Source of the DNA: a virus
Strand: one strand, 5' to 3'
Virus record (IMG/VR): IMGVR_UViG_3300033064_004648
Location: 1-64,000 of that record
Length of the DNA: 64,000 bases
The position numbers and the translations under genes are program-made. Below, piece by piece: positions 38,965 through 47,127 of this stretch; position 1 is the stretch's first letter; every line of letters begins with the position of its first letter. Under the pieces are notes generated by a model, which had not been told where the DNA came from, made no database searches, and saw only the letters and a list, made by a program, of their open reading frames with translations.

Positions 38965-39345
38965 ATGCTTCCTGATCTTACAACATTATTACCAAAAACA
39001 ATTTCGGATCAAGAACTTTTAAAGTTATTTTTTACTTATCCTAGTACGATAGTTCCTAATTCAGGATCTATTATTTTTATACATGTTGCCGAAGGATATG
39101 ATATTAATAAGGAAGTTCAAAAGACAGAAAAAGAATTGGCAAGCATTGAGAAAAGATTGTTTAAATTATCAAATACGCTTAGCCAAAATAGTTTTTATAG
39201 CAATGCACCTGACGATGTTATAAATAAATTATGTTGGAAATTAATGGAATTAGAAAATGGTTATGATACAACAAATAGGAAATTGAATTATTTAAATTTA
39301 GCAATAATGAAATTTGGGAACAAAGTAAAATATGAAAACAATTAA
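38965..39345 (+). CDS. Hypothetical protein with coiled-coil segment, 126 aa
   Basis: The middle (about 50-75, KTEKELASIEKRLFKLSNTL) is a coiled coil; the N-terminus is hydrophobic/neutral. Overlaps the next gene by 14 bp. Not recognised. Confidence 0.58.
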   Translation: MLPDLTTLLPKTISDQELLKLFFTYPSTIVPNSGSIIFIHVAEGYDINKEVQKTEKELASIEKRLFKLSNTLSQNSFYSNAPDDVINKLCWKLMELENGYDTTNRKLNYLNLAIMKFGNKVKYENN

Positions 39346-39544
39346 GTTTATATATGATCTCAAACAAGAGGTACAAATAAAAAATCTTAATATAAAAGGT
39401 ATTGTTGTTGGATATTATTGTGGAGATACTGGCGTTCAATATCAGGTTGCATACTTTTTAAATGGAGATAGAACCGTAACTTATTTATATCCAGAAGAAA
39501 TATGTAAACTTAATGGGGAAGAAAAAGCAGGATTTTTGAAATGA
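39332..39544 (+). CDS. Small phage protein, 70 aa
   Basis: Beta-rich with GIVVGYYCGDTGVQYQVAYF and YPEEICKL, resembling small phage proteins with a KOW/SH3-like barrel. Overlaps the next gene by 4 bp. Confidence 0.58.
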   Translation: MKTIKFIYDLKQEVQIKNLNIKGIVVGYYCGDTGVQYQVAYFLNGDRTVTYLYPEEICKLNGEEKAGFLK

Positions 39545-39768
39545 AAGATATTATGATAAGAAAGATGAATAAAGAAGAAGATTTAAGACCTATCGGGACT
39601 ATATTTGATATTGACATACCTCCCAATATTTGTTCGACAAGAATGAACAACGGGACTGTTATAACATATAAAGTTGTCGATCATATTGTCGTTTATCCTT
39701 ACGGCGAATATGGCCCAGCGAAATGGGTTGAAGAAATAAAAACAATAGAGATTGTTGAAACACAATAA
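39541..39768 (+). CDS. Hypothetical protein, 75 aa
   Basis: ATGA-coupled. Beta-rich (GTVITYKVVDHIVVYPYGEY). A palindrome copy overlaps its stop. Confidence 0.55.
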   Translation: MKDIMIRKMNKEEDLRPIGTIFDIDIPPNICSTRMNNGTVITYKVVDHIVVYPYGEYGPAKWVEEIKTIEIVETQ

Positions 39769-39795
39769 AATTGCTATTTTATGAGGCTTTAAAAA

Positions 39796-40512
39796 ATGAA
39801 AAATAATTTAGAAGGAAAGATTTTTGGTAGTTTGTTGGTAATTAGAAAGACTGATATACCGCCAAATTATAAAGCTAAAAGAAATTCATTTTGGTTGTGC
39901 AAATGTCAAAAGTGTGGAGAAGAAAAAATTAGGACAGGTAATAAATTAAGAAATATAAAAACATGTTCTTGTGAATATAAAGGTCTAAATTCAAAATATA
40001 AAAAATTTAATAAATACGATTTGTCAGGAAAATATGGAGTTGGATATACTCATGACAATCTTCGGTTTTACTTCGATTTAGAAGACTATGATAAAATAAA
40101 AAATTACTCTTGGACTTTATCTGGCAACGGCTATCATCTCTTTACAAATGACTATATTACTCGTAAAAGAATAATGTTGCATCGTTTAGTTTATGGTTTA
40201 ACAAACGGCCAGATAGGATTTATAAATAAAAATTGTTTAGATGTAAGAAAGGCAAATCTAAGAATCGGAAAACATAAGGAACATCTTAGAAATAGCAAAA
40301 TATATAAAAACAATAAAAGCGGAATTATCGGTGTTCATTGGTGCAATAGAGACGAGAAATGGATTGCCCAAATTATGGTCGATTATAAATCTATATATCT
40401 TGGTGGCTATGAAAATTTTGAAGAAGCGGTAAAAATCAGGCTTGAGGGAGAAAAAAAATATTTTGGCAAATTTGCACCTCAGCGACATCTATATAAAAAA
40501 TATGGAATATAA
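39796..40512 (+). CDS. HNH-AP2 family protein with degenerate HNH
   Basis: One zinc module (GKIFGSLLVIRKT...CKCQKCG...CSC), then an HNH-AP2 part as in the gene at 58140: YDLSGKYGVGYTHDN, MLHRLVYGL and an AP2 domain (SGIIGVHWCNRDEKWIAQI). Where 58140 has PDHINHINYDNR this protein has GFINKNCLDVRK, so the first catalytic His and the Asn are missing. DNA binding may persist without cutting. Confidence 0.75.
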   Translation: MKNNLEGKIFGSLLVIRKTDIPPNYKAKRNSFWLCKCQKCGEEKIRTGNKLRNIKTCSCEYKGLNSKYKKFNKYDLSGKYGVGYTHDNLRFYFDLEDYDKIKNYSWTLSGNGYHLFTNDYITRKRIMLHRLVYGLTNGQIGFINKNCLDVRKANLRIGKHKEHLRNSKIYKNNKSGIIGVHWCNRDEKWIAQIMVDYKSIYLGGYENFEEAVKIRLEGEKKYFGKFAPQRHLYKKYGI

Positions 40513-40543
40513 TAAAATCCGCCTTTTATTATAGGAGAAAATA

Positions 40544-40891
40544 ATGAAAATGTCAAAAGAAGAAATTTTAAAAATGCCTGCAGGCAGAGAGATGGATGCA
40601 TTGGTGGCTGAACATATATTTAAAACACCATTTCAAAAACCTGGTCATGGCCCATGTTGTACTTGTCAAACTTGTGGTTGGAGTTTTGACGACTGTCAAT
40701 GTGGTTATAGTGAAAGTCGCGATATGGCATGGGAAATACTAGAAAAATTTGCATATTATGAACTTAAAAAACTATTTTTAAGATATAATGTTTATATTGA
40801 AAATAATGATAATATTAGAAGTGGACATTCGCAAGAAAATACGGCACCTCTTGCTATCTGCAAAGCGGCGCTACTTGCACAAATACAATAA
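40544..40891 (+). CDS. Hypothetical Cys-rich protein, 115 aa
   Basis: TAGGAGAAAATA upstream. CCTCQTCGWSFDDCQCG suggests a zinc site (about 38-54). The C-terminal half is helical. Unknown. Confidence 0.6.
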   Translation: MKMSKEEILKMPAGREMDALVAEHIFKTPFQKPGHGPCCTCQTCGWSFDDCQCGYSESRDMAWEILEKFAYYELKKLFLRYNVYIENNDNIRSGHSQENTAPLAICKAALLAQIQ

Positions 40892-40922
40892 AATCCACAT
40901 TTTATCGTAAAGGGAGAAGCAA

Positions 40923-41606
40923 ATGAAGTCTCACAAATATGGGGTTTACAAAATATTAAACTTATCTGACCGAAAAAGATATTACGGTGGCGGAATTTTA
41001 AAGGCACGAAAGCTATATCATTTTAATCTATTGAGAATTAATAAACATGATAACTCTAATCTTCAAAAAGCATATAATTTAAGCGAAGAAGAAAACTTTA
41101 AATTTATTGTTCTATTATATTGTGAGCCTTTTGAATTAACTCGCTATGAGCAATTTTTCGTAGATAAATATAAAAAATCTAAATTACTATATAATATTTG
41201 TATAGATAATGTTGAAAATAAATCTGGTGTTAAAACATCCCAAAAAACAAAAGAAAAAATATCTAAAACATCGAAGGGCAGAATCTTTTCTCCTGAGACT
41301 AGAAAAAAGATTTCAGAAGCGGTAAAAGGTAAAAACAGTCCTATGTATGGAAGGTTTGGAAAGAATCATCCTAGGTATGGAAAACCTCATACTTTAGAGA
41401 CGATTAAAAAATTATCGGGCATAAATCATTATAATATCACAAAGAAGAATGTCATATTGGATATAGCCAAAATGTTAAAAGAAGGCTGTTCCGTAAAAAA
41501 TATTACAACCACATTAAATGTTGGCAGAAAGGTTGTCTATGGCGTTAAGAATGGATTTTATAATAATATATATGATTTAAAAAATACCGACTATTTAAAA
41601 AAATAA
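40923..41606 (+). CDS. GIY-YIG homing endonuclease (YYG variant)
   Basis: GVYKILNLSDRKRYYGGG (GIY-YIG with V and Y substitutions), Arg in KARKLYHF, Glu in RYEQFFV. A NUMOD3-like linker (VKGKNSPMYGRFGKNHPRYG) and the C-terminal HTH module (CSVKNITTTLNVGRKVVYG) ending YNNIYDL follow. Sister of the genes at 20846 and 53106. Good SD AAAGGGAGAAGCAA. Confidence 0.85.
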   Translation: MKSHKYGVYKILNLSDRKRYYGGGILKARKLYHFNLLRINKHDNSNLQKAYNLSEEENFKFIVLLYCEPFELTRYEQFFVDKYKKSKLLYNICIDNVENKSGVKTSQKTKEKISKTSKGRIFSPETRKKISEAVKGKNSPMYGRFGKNHPRYGKPHTLETIKKLSGINHYNITKKNVILDIAKMLKEGCSVKNITTTLNVGRKVVYGVKNGFYNNIYDLKNTDYLKK

Positions 41607-41668
41607 AAATAATATTGTAATGACAGAAAAATCAAGAGCATTGTTAGAAAAAATATTAAAGGAGTTAA

Positions 41669-42031
41669 ATGAAAAAAGTATTTGAGGTTTCAATAAGTTT
41701 TACAATTGATCTTATAAAAAATAAGTTATTTCACACAAAAACATTTAGTTGGGATTTTGATATTCCTCTCAAACATTATTTATATACCAATGATGAAAAA
41801 TCTGCTAAACGAATCTTAGAACTTAATGAACTATGGAGAGACGATCATCTAGTTCGTTTACTACAAACCGAATATGATTTTGAAGGAATGGAGTATACAA
41901 TTTTGAACAAAAAATCTAGCGCTGACGAAATAAAAGGAGCAAGTTTATTACATCTAATGGGGCAAATGCGAGCAGAAGATTTCTTTGAATATTGTTCTAA
42001 TTTTATGCCCTTGACAAATACGGAAAAGTAA
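41669..42031 (+). CDS. Hypothetical protein, 120 aa
   Basis: AAAGGAGTTAA upstream. Alpha/beta, with LNELWRDDHLVRLLQTEYDFEG. Its last codons overlap the RtcB promoter. Not recognised. Confidence 0.6.
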   Translation: MKKVFEVSISFTIDLIKNKLFHTKTFSWDFDIPLKHYLYTNDEKSAKRILELNELWRDDHLVRLLQTEYDFEGMEYTILNKKSSADEIKGASLLHLMGQMRAEDFFEYCSNFMPLTNTEK

Positions 42032-42039
42032 GGTATGAT
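42011..42039 (+). promoter_or_regulatory. sigma70-like promoter of rtcB
   Basis: TTGACA (42011-42016), 17-bp spacer, TATGAT (42034-42039). This one lacks the extended TG but matches both hexamers well. It drives rtcB and probably the two genes after it. Confidence 0.72.
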
Positions 42040-42066
42040 ATATAGAGAAGATTTTATGGAGAAATA

Positions 42067-44133
42067 ATGAAAGTAATATCGTCAGAAAGAATGCCAATTA
42101 AAATGTGGCTTGAAAATATTGAGGATGGCGCATTGTCACAAGCAAAAGACATTGCCAATTTGCCATTTGTTTTTAAGCACATTGCTATCATGCCCGATAG
42201 TCATCAGGGCTATGGAATGCCTATTGGTGGCGTAATGGCTACAAAAGGCGTAATCGTACCTAATGCCGTTGGGGTTGATATTGGCTGTCTTGATAAAAAT
42301 ACAGAGTTTCTTACGCAAAGTGGCTGGCAAAAAATTAGTGATTATCAAAAGGGCGACAATATTTTACAATACAATAAAGAGACAAATATAGCTTCTTACG
42401 TAAGTCCTATCGCATATATTGTAAAACCTTGTGATACGTTTTTTCATTTTAAGAATAGCAAGGGTTTAGATCAGATGGTAAGCGAAGAACACAAAATGTT
42501 GATTTGGAAGGGATATAAGACAAGAGGTTATAATTTAGAAGATATTGGTCCAATAGAATTATCTAGTAAAGGAAAATCTCTTTCCAAAGGATTTTATGGT
42601 TTTAAAGCGTCTTTTAATTTGGCTAATGGATTTGGTGTTGATATGACGAACGATGAAATAAGACTAGATATAATGATAACCGCAGATGGATGTATAAAAC
42701 ATTCAAAAGAAAATACCCATCAGATTTATTTGCACTTTAAAAAAGTTCGAAAAATAAAAAGAGCAAAAGAATTATTGACAAGAAACAATATTTTTTATAA
42801 AGAAACCGCAGGCAAAGATGGATCAACACACATGTATTTTTTTGTTGATAAAAAATATTCAAAAAATTTGTCAAAATATTGGTTGGCAAATAGAAGCCAA
42901 CTAAAAGTCATATCTGAAGAATGTCTGTTGTGGGACGGACATGTTGGATATCGTCCTTATTTTTCATCCACCGACAAAGAAAGTGCTGATTTAATTCAGT
43001 TTGCATTTTCTTCTGTTGATATAAGAGCAGGTATATGTACGGTAAATTCAAAAAATCCTGCTCATAAAACTATATATTTTGTTACTCCGACAAGAAACAA
43101 TATAGTTGGAATAAATGTTGCTCCAACCATAGTAAAGTCTAAAGATAAAAAAAAGTATTGCTTTACTGTTCCAAGCGGTTATTTTGTTGCAAGACGGAAT
43201 GGAAAGATTTTTATAACAGGAAATTGTGGTATGATGGCAGTAAGAACAAGTCTAACCGATATTTCGACCGATCGAATAAAACAAATTATGGGCGAAATAC
43301 GCAAAGTTATTCCAGTTGGTTTTAAACATAATAAAACCGCTCAGTCTTGGGAAGGATTTAGTCGTGCGCCCGATATTTCCATAATTCAAAACCAATTAAC
43401 CTCCGCAAGAAAGCAATTAGGCACACTCGGCTCGGGCAACCATTTTGTAGAAATACAAAAAGGTGATGACGGACACATATGGATAATGCTTCACTCCGGT
43501 AGCCGAAATTTTGGTCTAAAGGTAGCCTCTGAATATCATAAAAAAGCTAAGTTTCTATGTGAAAAATGGTATTCTAGTGTTCCAAAGGATCTTGCCTTTC
43601 TTCCAATAGAAAGCCCTGAAGGAAAAGAATATTACGAAGCCATGAACTATGCTTTAGAATTTGCACAAGCAAGCAGAGATTTGATCATGGAAAAAATTCT
43701 TGACAATATTGAAACAAATGTATTGGAGACAGTCAATATCCATCATAATTTTGCAGCGTTCGAACACCATTTTGGTAAAGATGTTTTGGTCCACCGGAAA
43801 GGCGCAACAAGAGCCTATAAAGGCGAGATAGGCATTATTCCTGGCTCAATGGGAACAAGTAGTTACATTGTTGAAGGACTAGGAAATCCCGACAGTTTTA
43901 TGTCCTGTTCTCATGGTGCAGGTAGGCGTATGGGGCGCGGTCAAGCAAAAAGAACATTGTCCCTAGTAGAAGAACAAGAGAAAATGGAAGGCGTTGTTCA
44001 CGGCTTGCGGACGTCCGATGATTTAGATGAAGCACCAGGCGCATACAAAGATATTGATGTAGTCATGGAAGATCAAAAAGACCTTGTAAAAATATTGGTA
44101 AAACTAACTCCATTAGCAAGTATAAAAGGATAA
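42067..44133 (+). CDS. rtcB: RtcB RNA ligase interrupted by an intein
   Basis: The exteins total 375 aa and read as RtcB: KHIAIMPDSHQGYGMPIGGV, NAVGVDIG|CGMMAVRT, LGTLGSGNHFVEIQ, LHSGSRNFG, HNFAAFEHHFG, HRKGATRA, IPGSMGTSSYIVEG, SCSHGAGRRMGR (the guanylated His region). RtcB joins 2',3'-cyclic phosphate or 3'-phosphate RNA ends to 5'-OH ends using GTP and Mn2+, in tRNA splicing and repair. The intein sits exactly at the metal-binding Cys of GVDIGC, the most conserved point. Phage RtcB could mend tRNAs cut by host anticodon nucleases. Confidence 0.93.
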   Translation: MKVISSERMPIKMWLENIEDGALSQAKDIANLPFVFKHIAIMPDSHQGYGMPIGGVMATKGVIVPNAVGVDIGCLDKNTEFLTQSGWQKISDYQKGDNILQYNKETNIASYVSPIAYIVKPCDTFFHFKNSKGLDQMVSEEHKMLIWKGYKTRGYNLEDIGPIELSSKGKSLSKGFYGFKASFNLANGFGVDMTNDEIRLDIMITADGCIKHSKENTHQIYLHFKKVRKIKRAKELLTRNNIFYKETAGKDGSTHMYFFVDKKYSKNLSKYWLANRSQLKVISEECLLWDGHVGYRPYFSSTDKESADLIQFAFSSVDIRAGICTVNSKNPAHKTIYFVTPTRNNIVGINVAPTIVKSKDKKKYCFTVPSGYFVARRNGKIFITGNCGMMAVRTSLTDISTDRIKQIMGEIRKVIPVGFKHNKTAQSWEGFSRAPDISIIQNQLTSARKQLGTLGSGNHFVEIQKGDDGHIWIMLHSGSRNFGLKVASEYHKKAKFLCEKWYSSVPKDLAFLPIESPEGKEYYEAMNYALEFAQASRDLIMEKILDNIETNVLETVNIHHNFAAFEHHFGKDVLVHRKGATRAYKGEIGIIPGSMGTSSYIVEGLGNPDSFMSCSHGAGRRMGRGQAKRTLSLVEEQEKMEGVVHGLRTSDDLDEAPGAYKDIDVVMEDQKDLVKILVKLTPLASIKG
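42286..43224 (+). mobile_element. LAGLIDADG-type intein in RtcB
   Basis: 313 codons between Gly73 and the +1 Cys. Block A CLDKNTEFLTQSGWQKISD with Cys1; block B-like MVSEEHKMLIW with His; a central LAGLIDADG-like homing region (LDIMITADGCIKHS); C-terminal GYFVARRNGKIFITGN with terminal Asn and +1 Cys of the host protein. The penultimate residue is Gly instead of the usual His, seen in a minority of inteins. Splicing is probably intact because RtcB exteins are undamaged. Confidence 0.88.
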
Positions 44134-44134
44134 A

Positions 44135-44602
44135 ATGAATAATACTTGGTTTACATCAGATCAACATTTTGGACACAAGAATATTATCAAGCTCTGTGGA
44201 CGTCCATTTTCTTCTGTTGAAGAAATGGATTCCTTCATTATATCTTATTGGAATGATTGCATATCCAACAAAGATACAATCTATGTGCTCGGTGATTTTG
44301 CATGGAAGAATCCAAAACCTTATATTGAACGATTGAGAGGAAATAAAATATTTATTATTGGTGGACATGATAAGAAACTAAAAGGCGATAATTTGGTGGA
44401 AGTTAAAATAAATGATGTATGGTTTGTCCTATGTCATTACCCTTTATATAGCTGGAATAAGGAACACTATGGCTCAATTCATCTACACGGACATATACAT
44501 AATAATCATATAGAGCCAAAACGTAATAGAATAAATGTTAGCGTTGATGTCTGGGGTTTCGCACCAGTACCTTTTGAACAAATAATGGCAATTAAAGGAT
44601 AA
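44135..44602 (+). CDS. Calcineurin-like metallophosphoesterase
   Basis: A 155-aa minimal phosphoesterase: FTSDQHFGHKN (D-x-H), VLGDFAW (GD), FIIGGHDKK (normally GNHD, here GGHD), LCHYPLYSW (H) and LHGHIHNN (GHxH). Metal-binding residues are present except the N-to-G change. It begins one base after rtcB, so it is probably cotranslated. Substrate may be RNA 2',3'-cyclic phosphates or nucleotides; this is inference from context. Confidence 0.85.
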   Translation: MNNTWFTSDQHFGHKNIIKLCGRPFSSVEEMDSFIISYWNDCISNKDTIYVLGDFAWKNPKPYIERLRGNKIFIIGGHDKKLKGDNLVEVKINDVWFVLCHYPLYSWNKEHYGSIHLHGHIHNNHIEPKRNRINVSVDVWGFAPVPFEQIMAIKG

Positions 44603-44608
44603 TTAAAA

Positions 44609-44968
44609 ATGTCAAATCTCATAGTTGAAATATGCAAAATTGAATCTATCGAAAAGCATCCCAATGCCGATAGGCTCTCTATAATAAAAGTAAAAGACTG
44701 GCATTGTATTGTCGGATTAGATAACAGGGAAATAAATATTAGAGAAGCATCAAATGAAGAAAATATAAAGAATAGAAAATCTAAAAATTCAAATAACACA
44801 TCTGGTTATCGCAATGTTAGTCTAATCGATGGGTTCTATCGAATTCAGATTCAAATTGATGGGAAAAATCATAGATTTTCAGAAAAATTTGATGACGTGG
44901 ATAAAGCGGGATTATTCGCAAAGAAAATGAGAGAAAAATATTATGGCGAATTCTCTGGTGAAAATTAA
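44609..44968 (+). CDS. Chimera: RNA-ligase N-terminal piece fused to an HNH-AP2 tail
   Basis: Residues 1-39 (VEICKIESIEKHPNADRLSI, then DWHCIVGLDN) match the OB-fold start of DraRnl/T4 Rnl2-like phage RNA ligases (xIExHPNADRLxxxxVxGW). From about residue 45 the sequence switches to SNEENIKNRKSKNSNN and an AP2 domain ending KKMREKYYGEF, parallel to the last 75 residues of the HNH-AP2 gene at 46306. The adenylation domain is gone. It looks like a deletion or recombination product of homing-endonuclease invasion; the frame is intact, so a hybrid may be made. Confidence 0.7.
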   Translation: MSNLIVEICKIESIEKHPNADRLSIIKVKDWHCIVGLDNREINIREASNEENIKNRKSKNSNNTSGYRNVSLIDGFYRIQIQIDGKNHRFSEKFDDVDKAGLFAKKMREKYYGEFSGEN

Positions 44969-45004
44969 TATAATAATACCGTTTTTATGCGGAGGAATAT
45001 AAAA

Positions 45005-45163
45005 ATGAAAGATGAATATAGAAAAAAAGATAAATATAGAAAACTTAGTAATTATCTACAAAAAAGATTTGATAAAATATCTAATGGAAAAGTAAATAGG
45101 TTCAAGTTTTATCAATTAGTATTCTTAGATATGATTCTTGATAAAATTGAAGGGAATAAATAG
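45005..45163 (+). CDS. Hypothetical basic protein, 52 aa
   Basis: GCGGAGGAATATAAAA precedes the ATG. Rich in Lys, Arg and Tyr; helical. Stop overlaps the next GTG by one base. Confidence 0.5.
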   Translation: MKDEYRKKDKYRKLSNYLQKRFDKISNGKVNRFKFYQLVFLDMILDKIEGNK

Positions 45164-45375
45164 TGAAAGAATATACAGAAACAACTGAATATTGGACAGT
45201 AGAAAGTAAATATATCGATCCCGTAGAGCCTTTTTATTGGGGCACAACTGGCGACATTTATAATAAAGAAATCGCCAATTCCACTTATAATGAATTAAAA
45301 AGTAAATATGCAATTACTCGACTGATTCATCATATAACAAACAGCAAAATTATAAGAGAACATATTAATGAATAA
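45163..45375 (+). CDS. Hypothetical protein, 70 aa
   Basis: The GTG start overlaps the upstream TAG; GAAGGG acts as SD. Contains EYWTVESKYIDPVEPFYWGT, then helices. Overlaps the next gene by 8 bp. Confidence 0.55.
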   Translation: MKEYTETTEYWTVESKYIDPVEPFYWGTTGDIYNKEIANSTYNELKSKYAITRLIHHITNSKIIREHINE

Positions 45376-45538
45376 ATATTACTATCACATGATTATTGAA
45401 TTAATATTATATTATGGAATTGGATTACAACCACATGATGTAATAGATAAATACATTGAAGAATACATGAAGGAAATGAATTTAGATGGCAAATCCCTTG
45501 TAAAAGAAAAGAATAGATTGCAGAAGGAAATAAAATGA
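45368..45538 (+). CDS. Hypothetical helical protein, 56 aa
   Basis: Helical with an amphipathic or hydrophobic start (YYYHMIIELILYYGIGL). Overlaps both neighbours (ATGA with the next), so translation is coupled. Confidence 0.5.
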   Translation: MNKYYYHMIIELILYYGIGLQPHDVIDKYIEEYMKEMNLDGKSLVKEKNRLQKEIK

Positions 45539-45732
45539 AACAAAATATGAAAAAAGACAGAGAGTTAGACAGAATAGATAAATCAATCTTAATGGTGTTA
45601 TATAAGAATGACCCTATAGGAATGACGAAAGAGGAAATTACAGAATCAATTGATGCAGAAGGCTTATTGTTTATGTCAGATGAAGCGTTTGAGAAATATC
45701 GTACAGATTTAATTGCTTGGAAAAAAGCATAG
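45535..45732 (+). CDS. Hypothetical protein, 65 aa
   Basis: LDRIDKSILMVLYKNDPIGMTKEEITESI resembles a winged-helix-like N-terminal half, so it may bind DNA. Low certainty. Confidence 0.5.
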   Translation: MKQNMKKDRELDRIDKSILMVLYKNDPIGMTKEEITESIDAEGLLFMSDEAFEKYRTDLIAWKKA

Positions 45733-45742
45733 ACATAACTAT

Positions 45743-45772
45743 ACCAAATAAAACTGTTAGTTTATGTGGTTT
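45743..45772 (+). repeat. Intergenic palindrome copy
   Basis: ACCAAATAAAA, loop, AGTTTATGTGGTTTAG, directly before the AAGAGAGAA site. Confidence 0.65.
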
Positions 45773-45786
45773 AGAAAAGAGAGAAT

Positions 45787-45990
45787 ATGAAGCAAATTGA
45801 TCCAGTTTTAAATTTAGGATGTAATATATGGAAGACAGAGAAATGTTTTTGTTGCGGTGGAGAGTATGAAAACCCATGTTGGTATATTTTTGAAGATATA
45901 GGAAACAAAACATTCCAAGTTCCTATTTGCAATAAATGCTCTAATGAAAGAGATAAAAACTTTTCTGGATTAAAAGAAACAGCCATATAA
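45787..45990 (+). CDS. Small zinc-binding protein, 67 aa
   Basis: CFCCGGEYENPCWYIFED and CNKCSNERD give two CxxC pairs, typical of a zinc knuckle. Phage-type, unknown role. Confidence 0.6.
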   Translation: MKQIDPVLNLGCNIWKTEKCFCCGGEYENPCWYIFEDIGNKTFQVPICNKCSNERDKNFSGLKETAI

Positions 45991-46020
45991 TAAAAACACT
46001 ATTTTGTCATAAGGAGAAAG

Positions 46021-46290
46021 ATGGGAACTTTTGATAGTTATGGAGATAAAGGAATACAAATAAAAGCAGGAGAATGCATGATGTGCCATTATGAAGTAGG
46101 TGATGTTTGCGATTTAAAAGACGGCATTTATTTAGGCTACAATGGGGCAATAGTTGTTCTTGATGGAAAATTTATCGCTGAATTTCCTCATATTTTTACA
46201 AAATATGGAAGCATAATAGATAACCATGACATTATAGATCAATATAATCCAGTTGTTCAGGTTATGAATGATTTAAATAAAAAAGAATAA
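46021..46290 (+). CDS. Conserved phage protein, 89 aa
   Basis: ATAAGGAGAAAG precedes the ATG. GTFDSYGDKGIQIKAGECMM...YEVGDVCDLKDGIYLGYNG is a pattern I recognise in phage hypothetical proteins with a small beta-barrel outline. Confidence 0.62.
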   Translation: MGTFDSYGDKGIQIKAGECMMCHYEVGDVCDLKDGIYLGYNGAIVVLDGKFIAEFPHIFTKYGSIIDNHDIIDQYNPVVQVMNDLNKKE

Positions 46291-46305
46291 AAGTACTATT
46301 TTGCC

Positions 46306-46851
46306 ATGAAAAATAAATATATAATCAAAAATAATATTGTAAAAATATTCTTGCCTCGTCGAAATAATAAGGCAAGTATAGAAACATTAATTGACACAGA
46401 AGATTTTGATAAAGTCAACAAGTACACCGGAACTTTTGTTTCTGGATATAACAGGCAAAAGGAAGAGGTCTATGCCCAGATATGTCTATATTTAGGAATG
46501 ATTGATGGAAGTCCTAAATATAAAGTTTTAAGGCTACATAGAATTATAATGGATTGTAATAATCGTAGTCTTCATGTAGATCATAAGAATAGAGATTCTT
46601 TAGACAATAGAAAATCAAATTTACGTATTGTTAGCAATGCAGACAATTTAAAAAACAGAGAATCAAAAAATTCAAACAATAAAACGGGTTATCGCAATGT
46701 TTGTTTTTATAAGGGGTTATATCTTGTTCAACTACAAGTTGGCGGAAAAAATAAGTTGCTTGGAAGATTTAAGAATGTGAATAAAGCAAATATATTTGCT
46801 AAAGAAATGCGTAAAAAATATTACAAAGAATTTAAAGGAAAAACAACATAG
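46306..46851 (+). CDS. HNH-AP2 homing endonuclease
   Basis: RLHRIIMDCNNRSLHVDHKN and DSLDNRKSNLRIVSN give an intact HNH (H, DH, N), followed by an AP2 DNA-binding domain (KTGYRNVCFYKGLYLVQLQV). N-terminal beta region as in phage HNH-AP2 proteins. Its C-terminal 75 residues are the sister of the tail of the 44609 chimera. There is no SD except a half palindrome. Confidence 0.83.
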   Translation: MKNKYIIKNNIVKIFLPRRNNKASIETLIDTEDFDKVNKYTGTFVSGYNRQKEEVYAQICLYLGMIDGSPKYKVLRLHRIIMDCNNRSLHVDHKNRDSLDNRKSNLRIVSNADNLKNRESKNSNNKTGYRNVCFYKGLYLVQLQVGGKNKLLGRFKNVNKANIFAKEMRKKYYKEFKGKTT

Positions 46852-46880
46852 AATCATCACTTTATTATAAAAGGAGCGAT

Positions 46881-47060
46881 ATGATAAAACAAGCGACGGT
46901 ATATTTTAAAAATGGGCTTAAAGATTGGGTTGATCCTTATGAAAATTATTATATAGAAAAAAATAAAATATTTATAGAATCTTTTTATACATACGATGTT
47001 GAAGTCAATGAAATACAAGAATCGGGCGATGGAGAAATTATATGGGAGAATAAAAAATAA
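46881..47060 (+). CDS. Hypothetical acidic protein, 59 aa
   Basis: AAAAGGAGCGAT upstream. Beta-rich (ATVYFKNGLKDWVDPYENYY); not recognised. Confidence 0.55.
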   Translation: MIKQATVYFKNGLKDWVDPYENYYIEKNKIFIESFYTYDVEVNEIQESGDGEIIWENKK

Positions 47061-47072
47061 TAAATTTTATCC

Positions 47073-47101
47073 TTGACAAAAATAAAATTGTGTGATATGA
47101 T
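47073..47101 (+). promoter_or_regulatory. sigma70-like promoter
   Basis: TTGACA (47073-47078), 17-bp spacer ending TGa, TATGAT (47096-47101). Confidence 0.78.
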
Positions 47102-47127
47102 ATATAGTTGATAGAACGAGGAGACAA

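Noticed and set aside
41620-41685. 21-codon frame before the gene at 41669
   Set aside because: No SD precedes it and the peptide has no recognisable feature; its only merit is overlap with the next start.
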